A DNA stretch of 64,000 bases. Origin: Verrucomicrobiota bacterium. GTDB taxonomy: Bacteria; Verrucomicrobiota; Verrucomicrobiia; Opitutales; UBA953. The position numbers were made by a program, and so were the translations under genes. Where the stretch lies: positions 165,001 to 229,000 of the forward strand of contig JAPLTU010000039.1 of assembly GCA_026397965.1 (NCBI GenBank), written 5' to 3'. Below are positions 1 to 9,262 of this stretch, piece after piece (position 1 is the first letter of the stretch; each line of letters begins with the position of its first letter). Under the pieces are notes generated by a model. That model did not search any database. It saw nothing but the letters and a program-made list of their open reading frames with translations, and was not told the DNA's origin.

Positions 1-1
1 G

Positions 2-418
2 CCAGGCATGTCCGTCCTCCAATTCGGATTTGGCGGACCGCCCGATGGTAACCCGCATTTCCCGGCCAACATCACTTCGGATCGCATCGTCTATACGGGC
101 ACGCACGATAATGATACGGTCGTGGGATGGTTCGCCCAAGCCCAGCCGCAAGAACTTGAACGGCTTGAGCAGTTTTTCGGACCGATGGCCGAACCTCACG
201 TCACTTTAGCCGAAGCGGCCCTAGCCTCGCCTGCCGTGGGTGCCTTCATTACCGTCCAAGACCTGCTCGGCCTTGGTACCGAAGCCCGCTTCAACACGCC
301 TGGGAATCCGCAGGGGAACTGGACGTGGCGGATGACGGAGAGCCAGATGCAAAAGCTGATCGCTCAAATGCCCGCTTGGCGCAAACGCCTCAAGGCTGCG
401 GGACGACTTAACGCGTAA
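2..418 (+). CDS. malQ: 4-alpha-glucanotransferase (amylomaltase), C-terminal part
   Basis: This is the last 138 codons of a gene that begins before the window; the frame is open from base 2. The fragment carries the conserved MalQ C-terminal segment: VLQF near its start, an NP-H-P-N stretch, and YTGTHDND, which holds residues next to the GH77 active site. The family transfers alpha-1,4-glucan segments between maltodextrins during cytoplasmic glycogen or maltodextrin turnover. The stop overlaps the stop of convergent ettA by 11 bases. Only the C-terminus is visible, so completeness of the catalytic domain cannot be judged. Confidence 0.9.
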   Translation, partial: PGMSVLQFGFGGPPDGNPHFPANITSDRIVYTGTHDNDTVVGWFAQAQPQELERLEQFFGPMAEPHVTLAEAALASPAVGAFITVQDLLGLGTEARFNTPGNPQGNWTWRMTESQMQKLIAQMPAWRKRLKAAGRLNA

Positions 419-2084
419 GCCGACGATACTTCGGTCGGCGCGGCGTATCGGAGTCGAGCCCGAGCCGTTTCCTCCGGTCCTCCAAGTAGTCGCCGTAATT
501 GCCTTCGTGCCAGACCACCCGGCTGTCGCCCTCAAAGGCGAGAATATGGGTCGCCACGCGATCAAGGAACCAGCGGTCGTGCGTCACGATCACCGCGCAA
601 CCGGCGAAACCCTCAAGGGCGTCTTCCAAGGCGCGAATCGTATTCACGTCTAAATCATTGGTCGGTTCGTCCAGTAGCAAGACGTTGGCGCCGGCCTTGA
701 TGAGGCGAGCGAGGTGGATGCGATTACGCTCCCCCCCAGACATGATGCCCACCTTGCGCTGTTGCACATCGCCAGTGAAACCAAAGCGAGCCGCATAGGC
801 GCGCGCAGGCACCATAATCTTACCGAGGTGCACCATATCTTGGCCGTCGGAAATCGCCGACCATAAAGGGGCTTCGGCTGGCAAGGAATCGCGCGACTGA
901 TCGACGTAGGCGAGTTTGACCGTATCGCCTAGCGTTAAAGTTCCCCGATCAGGCTTTTCCTGCCCCGTGATCATGCGGAACAACGTCGTCTTGCCGGCGC
1001 CGTTAGGGCCGACCACGCCGACAATACCACCGGCAGGCAGCGAGAAATTGACTTCTTCCATCAGCACCCGGTCGCCATAGGCTTTCATGAGACCGCGTGC
1101 TTCGATAACGGCGCCACCGAGACGGGGGCCAGGCGGAATCCAAATTTCCGCCAGCTTTTCCTGTAGGTTCTGATCTTGGGTCAGCATCTGCTCGTAGGCC
1201 CGAATGCGGGCTTTGTTCTTCGCGACACGCGCCTTCGGCGAGGCGCTAGCCCATTCTCGTTCGCGCTCCATGGAACGCGAACGGGCCACCGATTGCTTTT
1301 CTTCCATCTCCACCCGGGCGCGCTTCTGGTCGAGCCACGATGAGTAATTACCCTTCCAGGGAATACCGCGGCCGCGATCGAGCTCCAAGATCCAGCCCGC
1401 CACGTTATCAAGGAAGTAGCGGTCGTGCGTAATGGCGATGACCGTGCCCTTATAGCTTTGCAAATGACGTTCGAGCCAGGCGACCGTATCGGCGTCCAAG
1501 TGGTTGGTCGGCTCATCCAGCAGAAGGATGTCGGGCTCCATCAGGAGTAATCGACATAAAGCCACGCGACGCTTTTCGCCGCCAGAAAGCGAGGACACGA
1601 TGGCTTCGGCGGGCGGACAGCGCAGGGCTTCCATTGCCATGTCGATACGGGCGTCGAGGTCCCAGCCGCCACGCGTGTCGAGGATCGCCTGAATCTCGCC
1701 TTGGCGCGCGAGAATTTTTTCCTGCTCCTTGGCATCACCCGTCTCGGACACCTTAACGAACGTATCGTCATATTCTTCTAACAAAGCCTTCATGGCGGCC
1801 GCCGCCTGCATCACGCATTCGTGGACGGTGAGATGCTCATCGAGCCGTGGTTCTTGCGCCAGATAGCCCAAAGTATAGCCGGGCACCTGACTGATGGTGC
1901 CATCGAAGTCCGCATCCTCGCCGGCCATGATTTTAAGTAAAGTGGACTTGCCTGAGCCATTTAGGCCCAAAACACCGATTTTAGCCCCAAAGAAGTAAGA
2001 AAGTGAAATATCGCGGAAAATCGGCTTCTTTTCAAAAGACTTGGTCACCCCTGTCATCGTGAAGATTACCTTTTCGTCAGCCAT
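408..2084 (-). CDS. ettA: energy-dependent translational throttle protein EttA (ABC-F ATPase)
   Basis: A 558-residue soluble ABC-F protein, close to the ~555 residues of E. coli EttA. It has two ATPase cassettes: Walker A GLNGSGKST (about residues 40-48) with signature LSGGEKRR, then GPNGAGKTT (about 360) with signature MSGGERNR. Each is followed by LLLDEPTNxLD. There is no membrane segment. EttA binds the ribosomal E site and gates the first peptide bond according to ATP/ADP level. The frame is open 33 codons further upstream, but the start at 2084 begins MADEKVIF, which matches the family N-terminus. No Shine-Dalgarno is visible. The gene overlaps malQ tail to tail and diverges from nusA. 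Confidence 0.93.
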   Translation of the reverse strand: MADEKVIFTMTGVTKSFEKKPIFRDISLSYFFGAKIGVLGLNGSGKSTLLKIMAGEDADFDGTISQVPGYTLGYLAQEPRLDEHLTVHECVMQAAAAMKALLEEYDDTFVKVSETGDAKEQEKILARQGEIQAILDTRGGWDLDARIDMAMEALRCPPAEAIVSSLSGGEKRRVALCRLLLMEPDILLLDEPTNHLDADTVAWLERHLQSYKGTVIAITHDRYFLDNVAGWILELDRGRGIPWKGNYSSWLDQKRARVEMEEKQSVARSRSMEREREWASASPKARVAKNKARIRAYEQMLTQDQNLQEKLAEIWIPPGPRLGGAVIEARGLMKAYGDRVLMEEVNFSLPAGGIVGVVGPNGAGKTTLFRMITGQEKPDRGTLTLGDTVKLAYVDQSRDSLPAEAPLWSAISDGQDMVHLGKIMVPARAYAARFGFTGDVQQRKVGIMSGGERNRIHLARLIKAGANVLLLDEPTNDLDVNTIRALEDALEGFAGCAVIVTHDRWFLDRVATHILAFEGDSRVVWHEGNYGDYLEDRRKRLGLDSDTPRRPKYRRLTR

Positions 2085-2202
2085 AGGGAGAGATTTCTGA
2101 GTTCGGGGGCGGGGCGCAAGCGGAACCCACGGGCCTGGAAACTTTACCGTTCTTGACAAGAAAGGAGGCGTGCCCAAGGTCAAACGCAGTTCACCTTTAC
2201 CG

Positions 2203-2231
2203 AGGTGGGCCCGTCTGGGCCCGCTTTTTTT
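2203..2231 (+). terminator. GC-rich hairpin plus T-run upstream of nusA (terminator or attenuator)
   Basis: The self-complementary block GGGCCC occurs twice, four bases apart (2207-2212 and 2217-2222), forming a 6-bp GC stem extendable by weaker pairs. Seven T follow at 2225-2231. It ends about 37 bases before the nusA ATG, and the gene on the other side (ettA) points away, so no upstream plus-strand gene needs terminating here. A leader attenuator for the nusA-infB-rbfA unit is a reasonable inference. Confidence 0.6.
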
Positions 2232-2268
2232 GTCCCTAAATCATTTCACCGCCAACACCGCATATACC

Positions 2269-3516
2269 ATGAGCGTCGACATCAAACAATTCCTCCAATA
2301 CCTCGAAAAAGAGAAGCACATCCCCAAGGATGAAGCCTGCGCTCTCATCGTCGAGGCCATCAAATCCTCCGTCGAAAAGTCGGTCATGTCGGGACAAAAC
2401 GTCGACATCACCGCCGACCCCGCCTCCGGGAAGCTCGAGGCCTACGTCATCTATAAGGTGACCGATGCCGTCTCGGACCCCCTCCAGGAGATGAACCCGG
2501 TCTCAGCCGTGGCCTTCCGCGCCGACGCCAAGGTCGGCGAAGAGATCCGCAAGCCCATCAACGTCGCTGACCTCGGTCGTATCGCGGCCAAGACCACGCA
2601 GCAGCTTCTCAATCAACGCTTCCGCAAAATCGAGAAAGACCAAGTCTTCCAAGAGTATAAGGATAAGGTCGGCGATATCGTCACCGGCATCGTGCGTCGC
2701 ACCGAGCGCGGTAACGTCATCATCGAACTCGGCACCGCTGAGGCCGTACTCACCCATAAAGAACGCTGCCACGGCGACGAGTTCCGCACGGGTGATCGTA
2801 TCCGTTGCCTCCTGCTGGAAATCCGCGACGACCCACAGCGTGGTCGCGAGTTCGTCCTCTCCCGCGCCAACCCGCAATTCGTCCGCCGCCTCCTCGAGCT
2901 CGAAGTCGCGGAAATCGCCGACAAGACCGTCACCATCGCCGCCATGGCACGCGACCCTGGTTACCGCACGAAGATCGCCGTTGATTCGCGCGATCCTAAG
3001 GTCGACCCCGTGGGCGCCTGCGTCGGTGCTCGTGGTGCTCGAGTGCGTAACATCGTCAAGGAATTGGGCGGAGAAAAGATCGATATCATCCGCTACCATC
3101 CTGAACCGCTCAAGCTCTTGGAAGAAGCCATCCGTCCGGCCCGTCCGCGCAATGTCCGCATCGACGAACGTACCCGCTCGATTTTCTTCGAAGTGGATGA
3201 AGACGACATGCGCATCGCAATCGGCAGCAAAGGCCGCAACGCCCGCCTGACCTCCAAGCTCATGGGCTGGGGCCTCAACATCTCCAAGTCCACCCACAGC
3301 GAACAAAGCTTCGAAGCCAAAGCTGGCGACGTCGCCGTTCGTTTGGCCGAACAACTGGGCGTCAGCCCGGAGCTGATCGCGAAGTTCGTCGGCTTGGGCA
3401 TCTCCGGACTTGAAGCCTTTGAAGGCACCACGGTTGAAGACTTTAAGGAAAGCGGCATCCCGACCGAAGAGGTCGAAGCCGTCCTCGCCGCCGTCGCCCA
3501 GACGCGTAAGGCCTAA
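2269..3516 (+). CDS. nusA: transcription termination/antitermination factor NusA
   Basis: A 415-residue NusA. The N-terminal RNA-polymerase-binding domain (about 1-125) is followed by an S1 domain (GDIVTGIVRRTERGNVIIELG), then two KH domains with the hallmark DPVGACVGARGARV and the later IAIGSKGRNARLT. A short helical tail (SPELIAKFVGLGISGLEAF) resembles one C-terminal acidic repeat. NusA binds the elongating polymerase and modulates pausing, termination and antitermination. The frame opens at 2170, but that extension runs through the leader hairpin; the ATG at 2269 (MSVDIKQFL) matches the family start. It heads nusA-infB-rbfA. The usual upstream rimP is absent, and no ylxR lies between nusA and infB. 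Confidence 0.95.
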   Translation: MSVDIKQFLQYLEKEKHIPKDEACALIVEAIKSSVEKSVMSGQNVDITADPASGKLEAYVIYKVTDAVSDPLQEMNPVSAVAFRADAKVGEEIRKPINVADLGRIAAKTTQQLLNQRFRKIEKDQVFQEYKDKVGDIVTGIVRRTERGNVIIELGTAEAVLTHKERCHGDEFRTGDRIRCLLLEIRDDPQRGREFVLSRANPQFVRRLLELEVAEIADKTVTIAAMARDPGYRTKIAVDSRDPKVDPVGACVGARGARVRNIVKELGGEKIDIIRYHPEPLKLLEEAIRPARPRNVRIDERTRSIFFEVDEDDMRIAIGSKGRNARLTSKLMGWGLNISKSTHSEQSFEAKAGDVAVRLAEQLGVSPELIAKFVGLGISGLEAFEGTTVEDFKESGIPTEEVEAVLAAVAQTRKA

Positions 3517-3563
3517 TTTCCCTATTTTCTAAAGACCCATCGCCGCAACTATCGAACGAGCAC

Positions 3564-5966
3564 ATGACCGAGAAGAAGAAAAAGCCTGAAGCCAAGAAAG
3601 TAGTTGTGCCCCAACGTTACAGCGACGTCGCCAAAGATCTAGGACTCGAGGTCAAGGCCCTCATCGCCTTGGTCGATCAATTCGTAGAAGCACTACCGGA
3701 ATGGAGAGACTACGTTTACTCCGAAGGAAAAAAGCCCGCCGCTTCGAGTAATTTCGGCAAGACCTATCGCGATGCGTTCATGACCTTCGCGGAAGATAAG
3801 TTACCGAAGAAGGCACCGGAACCGGAAGTCGTTGTGGTTCCCGAGCCGATCAAACCAGTCGTAGTTGAAGCTCCGAAGCCAGTCGCGCCGAAGGCGAACA
3901 CGCCCACGCCGGTCAGTTTGCCCCCTCGCCCGACGATGGCTCCGCCTCCCGTCAGCCTGCCGCCCCGCCCTCCGGTCATTCCAGCGCGCCCAATTACGCC
4001 GACGCCGAGCCGCTCAGATTTCCCACCTGTCGTCATCAATTCGCCGACACCGCCCCCCGTTCGTCCGCCGAACATGCCCCCCGTTCGTCCGCCCATGACG
4101 GCCCCCGTGGTCAATCGTCCTGCCGCCACCGGTAGCCAAGTCGCACCAGGCAGCAAGGGGACCATCACGGTCCGCCCTCCCATCGTCGTGCGCGACTTCG
4201 CCATCGCCCTCAACCTCAAGCCATTCCAGGTCATCGGCAATCTGATGGAATTGAACAAAGTTGTCAGCGTGACTTCCGTCATCGAAGAAGCCGACGCTCG
4301 CAAGGTGGCCGAGCGCCATGGTTATACTTTAGAAATTCGCCACCGCGGCGAAGGCGTCCAAGCCGTTAAGAAAGTCGAGAAGCCCGCCGAAGACGATCCG
4401 GCGCTGCTAACTGTACGTCCCCCGGTAGTTTGCGTACTGGGTCACGTCGACCACGGTAAGACGACTCTGCTCGACTATTTCCGCAAGACCAACGTCGTCG
4501 CCGGCGAAGCTGGCGGCATCACTCAGCATATCGGCGCCTACTCCGTGGCCTACCAGGGCGAGAAGCCTGAGTACAAAGGACGGACCGTCACTTTCCTCGA
4601 CACCCCGGGTCACGCCGCTTTTGCCAAAATGCGCGAACGAGGTGCCAGCGTGACCGATATCGCCGTACTCGTCGTCGCCGCCGATGACGGCTTTATGCCC
4701 CAGACCGAAGAGGCTTTGAAATTCGCCCAGAAGCATGCGGGCTCCATCGTGGCGGCCATCAACAAGGTCGACGCCAAAGGTGCCAACATCGATCGCGTCA
4801 AGCAGCAGATGCAGCAGCGCGGCATCACCCCGGAAGACTGGGGCGGCGAAGTCATCACCAGTCCCGTCTCCGCACTTAAAGGAACGGGCATGAATGAACT
4901 GATCGAATCCATTCTCCTGCAAGCCGAAGTCCTCGACCTGAAAGCTAATCCGAAATGTCCCGCCCAAGGCGTGGTCATCGAATCACAGATGGAAACGGGC
5001 CGCGGACCAACCGCGACCGTCATCGTCCAAAAGGGCACCTTGAAAACAGGCGATTCTTTCGTCTGCGGCGAAACCTGGTGCAAAGTCCGCGCCCTGATGG
5101 ATGAGCATGGCACCCGGATGCCCAGCGTCAGCCCTGGCCGCCCGGCTCTTGTCTTAGGTTGGGACGCCGTCCCCGCGCCCGGCACCAAATTCCAGACCGT
5201 TAAGAACGACCGCGAAGCTCGCGAGATCGCCGAAGAGGCTGCTCTCGCCGGTCGCAAGCTCGCCGAATCCCAACAGTTGGCGCCTAACACGGGTGCCCGC
5301 CCTGGCATGTCAGACCTCGAGCGCTTGATGGCTGCCCTCGATAAAGATAAGGAAAAGATTCTCCGCGTCCTGCTGAAGGCCGACGTCAACGGTACCCTCG
5401 AAGCTCTCGAAGGTTGCCTGATTGAAATCAAGTCGACCAAGGTGCGCCTCGAGATTGTCGGGGGTTCCGTCGGACCGGTCACCCAAAGCGATGCCGATTT
5501 GGCTGCCGCCGCTAAGGCCTCCATCGTCGCCTTCGACACCAAGGTGGACAACGGCGTGCAGGCGCAACTCAAGCGCACCGCCGTCCGCCTGATTACGCAT
5601 GACATCATTTACGAACTCATCACCCTCGTGAAAGAGGCGATGGCTGAGATGCTCGACCCCGAAGTCCGCGAAAGCAAGCTGGGCGCCGCCGAAGTGCGCG
5701 CCGTCTTCCCGCAGGGCAAAGAACACAAGGTCGCCGGTTGTATGGTCACCGAAGGGCTTATCCGCCGCGCCGCCAAGGCCCGCGTGGTGCGCAATGGCAA
5801 GATCATCCACAACGGACCGGTCGAAACGTTACGTCGCTTCAAGGACGATGCTTCCGAGGTCAAAGCGGGCTTCGAATGCGGCATCAAGCTCGGCGGTTAC
5901 GACGAATATCAGCCAGGTGACATCATCGAAGCTGTCGAGATGCTCCAGATTCGTCCCAGCCTTTAA
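3564..5966 (+). CDS. infB: translation initiation factor IF-2
   Basis: An 800-residue IF2. A lysine-rich start and short helical segment lead into a long Pro/Val-rich linker (about 85-210) with repeated SLPPRP and RPP units. An IF2_N-like domain (VVRDFAIALNLKPFQVIGNL) follows, then the GTPase domain from about residue 293: G1 GHVDHGKT, G2 GGITQHIG, G3 DTPGH, G4 NKVD, G5 SALKG. The C-terminal domains recognise fMet-tRNA and complete the protein. IF2 places initiator tRNA on the 30S subunit and promotes 50S joining. It lies 47 bases after nusA and 5 bases before rbfA, as expected for one transcript. Confidence 0.96.
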   Translation: MTEKKKKPEAKKVVVPQRYSDVAKDLGLEVKALIALVDQFVEALPEWRDYVYSEGKKPAASSNFGKTYRDAFMTFAEDKLPKKAPEPEVVVVPEPIKPVVVEAPKPVAPKANTPTPVSLPPRPTMAPPPVSLPPRPPVIPARPITPTPSRSDFPPVVINSPTPPPVRPPNMPPVRPPMTAPVVNRPAATGSQVAPGSKGTITVRPPIVVRDFAIALNLKPFQVIGNLMELNKVVSVTSVIEEADARKVAERHGYTLEIRHRGEGVQAVKKVEKPAEDDPALLTVRPPVVCVLGHVDHGKTTLLDYFRKTNVVAGEAGGITQHIGAYSVAYQGEKPEYKGRTVTFLDTPGHAAFAKMRERGASVTDIAVLVVAADDGFMPQTEEALKFAQKHAGSIVAAINKVDAKGANIDRVKQQMQQRGITPEDWGGEVITSPVSALKGTGMNELIESILLQAEVLDLKANPKCPAQGVVIESQMETGRGPTATVIVQKGTLKTGDSFVCGETWCKVRALMDEHGTRMPSVSPGRPALVLGWDAVPAPGTKFQTVKNDREAREIAEEAALAGRKLAESQQLAPNTGARPGMSDLERLMAALDKDKEKILRVLLKADVNGTLEALEGCLIEIKSTKVRLEIVGGSVGPVTQSDADLAAAAKASIVAFDTKVDNGVQAQLKRTAVRLITHDIIYELITLVKEAMAEMLDPEVRESKLGAAEVRAVFPQGKEHKVAGCMVTEGLIRRAAKARVVRNGKIIHNGPVETLRRFKDDASEVKAGFECGIKLGGYDEYQPGDIIEAVEMLQIRPSL

Positions 5967-5971
5967 TCGAA

Positions 5972-6334
5972 ATGTCGCAACGTCAGCTCCGGGTCGCCGA
6001 ATTGGTCCAACGCGAAGTCTCTTCCGCGCTGCGCCAAGGCTGGGGCAACGAAGCGGCGCTCATCACCATCACGCGCGCCAACGTCTCGCCTGACCTCCGT
6101 CAGGTACGCGTCGGCTTTGCGGTCGCCGGCGATGACGCCGCAAAAAAGGCCGCTCGCACTTTGCTCAAACGTATCCGCAACGAGATTCGCGCCACGGTCG
6201 GCGGCATCTTGCAGATGAAGAATACGCCCGAACTCAGTTTCGCTGAAGATGATGTGACGGGCGGAGTCGCTCGCGTCCAGGCCATGCTCGATGACTTATC
6301 GCGCAAGGATGGGACGACCCCGAAATACGACTAA
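5972..6334 (+). CDS. rbfA: ribosome-binding factor A
   Basis: A 120-residue RbfA, the usual family size. It begins MSQRQLRVAELVQREVSSAL, typical of the RbfA KH-like fold, and has the conserved ITRANVSPDLRQVRVGF and the later TPELSF. RbfA helps mature the 16S 5' end and the small subunit, especially in the cold. Its ATG is 5 bases after the infB stop, so coupled expression is likely. The stop overlaps the stop of convergent mcsB by 4 bases. The usual downstream partners (DHH phosphoesterase, truB, ribF) are displaced about 11 kb. Confidence 0.93.
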   Translation: MSQRQLRVAELVQREVSSALRQGWGNEAALITITRANVSPDLRQVRVGFAVAGDDAAKKAARTLLKRIRNEIRATVGGILQMKNTPELSFAEDDVTGGVARVQAMLDDLSRKDGTTPKYD

Positions 6335-7404
6335 GCCGTCGGCGGTCCGGGTTCAGGGAAATCGCGTAACGCCTCGCGAACGACGGCAGCCCGCCGCAAA
6401 TCCCGTCCGTCGCTGTCCAGTTCGCCACCCTGCCGCATCTGCACGTGGGCCGGCTGGCCCTCAATCATCAGACGGTCCACGATATGACGACGCTCTTCGG
6501 GTAGGCAGCCCATATCGCAGGCCAGGCGAAGGTGAGATAACATGTTCATCGACTCCGCGCTTGTGAGCAGACGAGCATAACGCAACACGCCTAAAGAACG
6601 AGAGAGCCGATCGACGAACTTATCGCCCTCTTCCGTCGCGAGTTTACGACGCGCATTCCATTCCTGTTCGACGACATTCTTAATCCAACCGCTGAGGTGG
6701 CGCAGGATGGCATCTTCGGAAAGACCTAAGGTCTGCTGATTAGATATTTGGAAGATATTACCAGCGGCCTCCGTGCCCTCGCCCAGCCAACCGCGGACCG
6801 CGAGCCCATCCTGACTCAAGGCACGCGAAACTTTCTCCATATGACCGGCCAGGCAAAGCCCGGGCAGATGCACCATGGCGGAGGCCCGTAAGCCCGTGCC
6901 GACATTGGTTGGGCAGGCGGTCAGGTAGCCGAGCTTTTCCGAGAAAGCGAATTTGAGATCGGGCCCAAGGGCATCATCCAATTGCTCGGCGATATTCCAG
7001 GTTCCGCGCAGATGCCAGCCGGCCTTCACGACCTGGATACGTAGGTGGTCTTCTTCATTAATCATCACCGAACAGGTCTGGTCCTTGCTGATCACCGCTG
7101 CCCCGAATTTACCGGAAGCAAGTTCCTTGGAAACCAAATGGCGCTCGACCAATACCGCCCGGTCCAAATCGGTTAACTCCCCCATCCGTAAGACGTGCCC
7201 GCGCCTAAACTTCGGCGAGCGGTTAAGTGCCTCGACGCAGCGTTCGGCGATCTCTTTCCGTTGCGGCACTTTCGCCCAACCCGGGAACGGCATCCCGTCC
7301 AGATTGCGGGCCAGCCGAATGCGCGTACTGAGTACGACCGCCTGCTGCGCACCCAACATATGGGTGAGCTCATTTTCAGCGGAAAGGATGTCTTGGACGG
7401 ACAT
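6331..7404 (-). CDS. mcsB: protein arginine kinase McsB
   Basis: A 357-residue member of the ATP:guanido phosphotransferase fold in the protein-arginine-kinase branch. Seen: STRIRLARN (26-34), the catalytic-glutamate segment INEEDHLRIQ (115-124), the substrate-cysteine loop TACPTNVGTGLRAS (Cys164), GNIFQISNQ, and RDLRRA (334-339), matching the RDxxRA allosteric phosphoarginine-pocket motif described for McsB. In Firmicutes McsB phosphorylates arginines and thereby marks proteins for ClpC-ClpP. The start at 7404 is one base after the mcsA stop, so the two are probably translationally coupled. clpC lies 8 kb away on the same strand. No ctsR gene is present in the window. Confidence 0.9.
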   Translation of the reverse strand: MSVQDILSAENELTHMLGAQQAVVLSTRIRLARNLDGMPFPGWAKVPQRKEIAERCVEALNRSPKFRRGHVLRMGELTDLDRAVLVERHLVSKELASGKFGAAVISKDQTCSVMINEEDHLRIQVVKAGWHLRGTWNIAEQLDDALGPDLKFAFSEKLGYLTACPTNVGTGLRASAMVHLPGLCLAGHMEKVSRALSQDGLAVRGWLGEGTEAAGNIFQISNQQTLGLSEDAILRHLSGWIKNVVEQEWNARRKLATEEGDKFVDRLSRSLGVLRYARLLTSAESMNMLSHLRLACDMGCLPEERRHIVDRLMIEGQPAHVQMRQGGELDSDGRDLRRAAVVREALRDFPEPGPPTA

Positions 7405-7405
7405 A

Positions 7406-7888
7406 TCAAGAATTACTTAGTTGGAGTTCTAATTGGGCGATTTCGTCCCGTAAGCGAGCGGCACCTTCAAAATCTTCGGCGGCAATGGCGACCTCCATCT
7501 CCGTGCGAGCGACTTCGAGGCGGTGTCGCATCTGCCCGACGGGGGCGACGCCCGCGGGTGCCCGCCCGACGTGGGTCGCTTCGTGCTGCACCTTGATCAA
7601 GAGGCCGCCGAGCGCGTCGCCGAACGTCTTCCAACAATCCGGGCAACCCAGCCGTCCGCGCTTACGAAAGTCGATATCCGTAAACCCGCAATGCGGACAA
7701 ATCAGCGACGGCGCCACGGCCGGAGCGATTAAGGCATCGGCTAATTGAAATATCGCCGGATCGGTGGCGCCGCCCTTTTGCGCACAAGCCTCGCATAGAT
7801 GCACCTTCGTGACCTTCCCCTGAACGACCTGGGAAAGGTGAACGGTGGCGGCCTCCTCGCAAAGCGAACACTTGAGCGGCTGGGACAT
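7406..7888 (-). CDS. mcsA: McsA-like zinc-finger/UVR protein, activator of McsB
   Basis: A 160-residue protein with four CxxC knuckles (CSLC at 7-10, CEAC at about 32-35, CPHC at about 64-67, CPDC at about 82-85), so two zinc sites are expected. A C-terminal UVR-type helical hairpin (MEVAIAAEDFEGAARLRDEI) is of the kind that contacts ClpC or Uvr proteins. This is the McsA architecture. In Firmicutes McsA stimulates McsB and adapts it to ClpC. The frame is open 8 codons upstream, but the ATG at 7888 (MSQPLKCSLC) is the natural start. It is the first gene of the mcsA-mcsB unit. Confidence 0.87.
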   Translation of the reverse strand: MSQPLKCSLCEEAATVHLSQVVQGKVTKVHLCEACAQKGGATDPAIFQLADALIAPAVAPSLICPHCGFTDIDFRKRGRLGCPDCWKTFGDALGGLLIKVQHEATHVGRAPAGVAPVGQMRHRLEVARTEMEVAIAAEDFEGAARLRDEIAQLELQLSNS

Positions 7889-7973
7889 CTCTAAACACAG
7901 AAAACACCCCAAGATAGATTGGCAAGGGCAAGCGGGGAGCGGGGTTTGACTTCATGCCCATGGGTCACTTGAT

Positions 7974-7978
7974 GGAGG
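7974..7978 (+). promoter_or_regulatory. clear Shine-Dalgarno before the ketosynthase start
   Basis: GGAGG sits 7 bases before the ATG at 7986. It is the only strong Shine-Dalgarno at conventional spacing that I found among the roughly 27 starts inspected in the window, and it fixes this start. Confidence 0.7.
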
Positions 7979-7985
7979 TAGTCAG

Positions 7986-9227
7986 ATGTCCTCCAAACCC
8001 CGCATTGTCATCACTGGGCTGGGCCTAACCGCCCCCAACGGCAACTCCCTCCCAGAGTTTCGGGCCAACCTGCTGGCCGGAAAGGCGCGAATCGCCGAAA
8101 TCGAGGTCCGCCACATGGGCAAACACCCGGCCGGGGTCTGCGACTTTGATGAGGCCAAATGGCAGAAGCGGAAAGAGATTCGGAATGGCACCCGCGTCGG
8201 TTCGATTTCAATTTTCTGTGCCCGCGAAGCCCTCGGCAGTTCCGGACTTGATTGGGACAAGGTCGATAAATCCCGCGTCGGTGTCTACCTTGGCATCACC
8301 GAGCACGGCAACGTCGAGACCGAGAATGAGATCTTTAATATCTCCCAATTCGGCAACGACACGAAATATTGGACCCACCACCACAACCCCCGGACGGTGG
8401 CGAATAATCCTGCAGGTGAAGTAACGATGAATATGGGTATCACCGGACCGCACTACACCATCGGTGCCGCCTGTGCGGCAGGTAATGCCGGTCTGATCCA
8501 GGCCGCACAAATGCTCCAGCTCGGGGAAGTCGACCTCGCCTTTGCGGGTGGCGTCTCCGAGTCCATTCACACCTTCGGTATTTTTGCCGGCTTCAAGAAT
8601 CAAGGCGCCCTCGGCGCGCACGAAGACCCCAACAAGGCCTCCCGGCCTTTTGATAAAAACCGCAACGGCATCGTCATTTCAGAAGGTGGCGCAATTTACA
8701 TTTTGGAACGCCTCGACGACGCCCTTGCCCGCGGAGCACCTATCATCGCTGAAATCGCTGGCTGGTGCATCAACTCCGACGCCACTGACGCCGTGCTCCC
8801 GAATCCGGAACGACAGGCTGAATGCGTACAGATGGCCCTTAAACGGGCTGGCATGAAGCCGCAGGACATTCAGATCGTCTCCACCCACGCCACGGCGACC
8901 GCCTTAGGCGACATCCAGGAGTGTACCGCCTTGCGAGCGGTCTTCGCCGGCTGCCCCGAGACCAAGGTCAACAATACCAAGAGCTTTATCGGTCATTGCA
9001 TGGGGGCGGCGGGCGCGCTCGAATTAGCGGGCAATATACCCTCTTTTGAGGATAATTGGGTGCATCCGACGATCAATATCGACGAATTAGACCCCGAATG
9101 CGACATGCCTGGGCTGGTTATTAACCATCCCATCAAAGTTGAGAGGGTAAACGCCATCCTGAATAACTCCTTTGGCATGCTTGGAATCAATTCTGCCCTC
9201 ATCGTTAAGAAATATGGGGTTGCCTGA
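7986..9227 (+). CDS. divergent beta-ketoacyl-ACP synthase (FabF-like condensing enzyme)
   Basis: A 413-residue thiolase-fold condensing enzyme. The Cys-His-His triad is visible: Cys163 in GAACAAGN, His301 in STHATATALGD and His337 in TKSFIGHCMGAAGALE. It differs from housekeeping FabF: the nucleophile loop is not TACTSG, the glycine after the first His is Ala (HATAT rather than HGTST), and the C-terminal FGFGGTN is FGMLGIN. The enzyme should condense an acyl thioester with malonyl-ACP. A dedicated ACP follows 35 bases later, but no reductase, dehydratase or acyltransferase is nearby. A specialised lipid or polyketide step is possible; the product cannot be told. Confidence 0.82.
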   Translation: MSSKPRIVITGLGLTAPNGNSLPEFRANLLAGKARIAEIEVRHMGKHPAGVCDFDEAKWQKRKEIRNGTRVGSISIFCAREALGSSGLDWDKVDKSRVGVYLGITEHGNVETENEIFNISQFGNDTKYWTHHHNPRTVANNPAGEVTMNMGITGPHYTIGAACAAGNAGLIQAAQMLQLGEVDLAFAGGVSESIHTFGIFAGFKNQGALGAHEDPNKASRPFDKNRNGIVISEGGAIYILERLDDALARGAPIIAEIAGWCINSDATDAVLPNPERQAECVQMALKRAGMKPQDIQIVSTHATATALGDIQECTALRAVFAGCPETKVNNTKSFIGHCMGAAGALELAGNIPSFEDNWVHPTINIDELDPECDMPGLVINHPIKVERVNAILNNSFGMLGINSALIVKKYGVA

Positions 9228-9262
9228 CAGGCCCAGCCTGTTTGAAACAAGCCCCTGACTAT

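Noticed and set aside
2503..5810. Long open frames on the minus strand inside nusA and infB (up to 332 codons)
   Set aside because: They are antisense shadows of GC-rich genes with strong codon bias; the plus-strand proteins are unmistakable.
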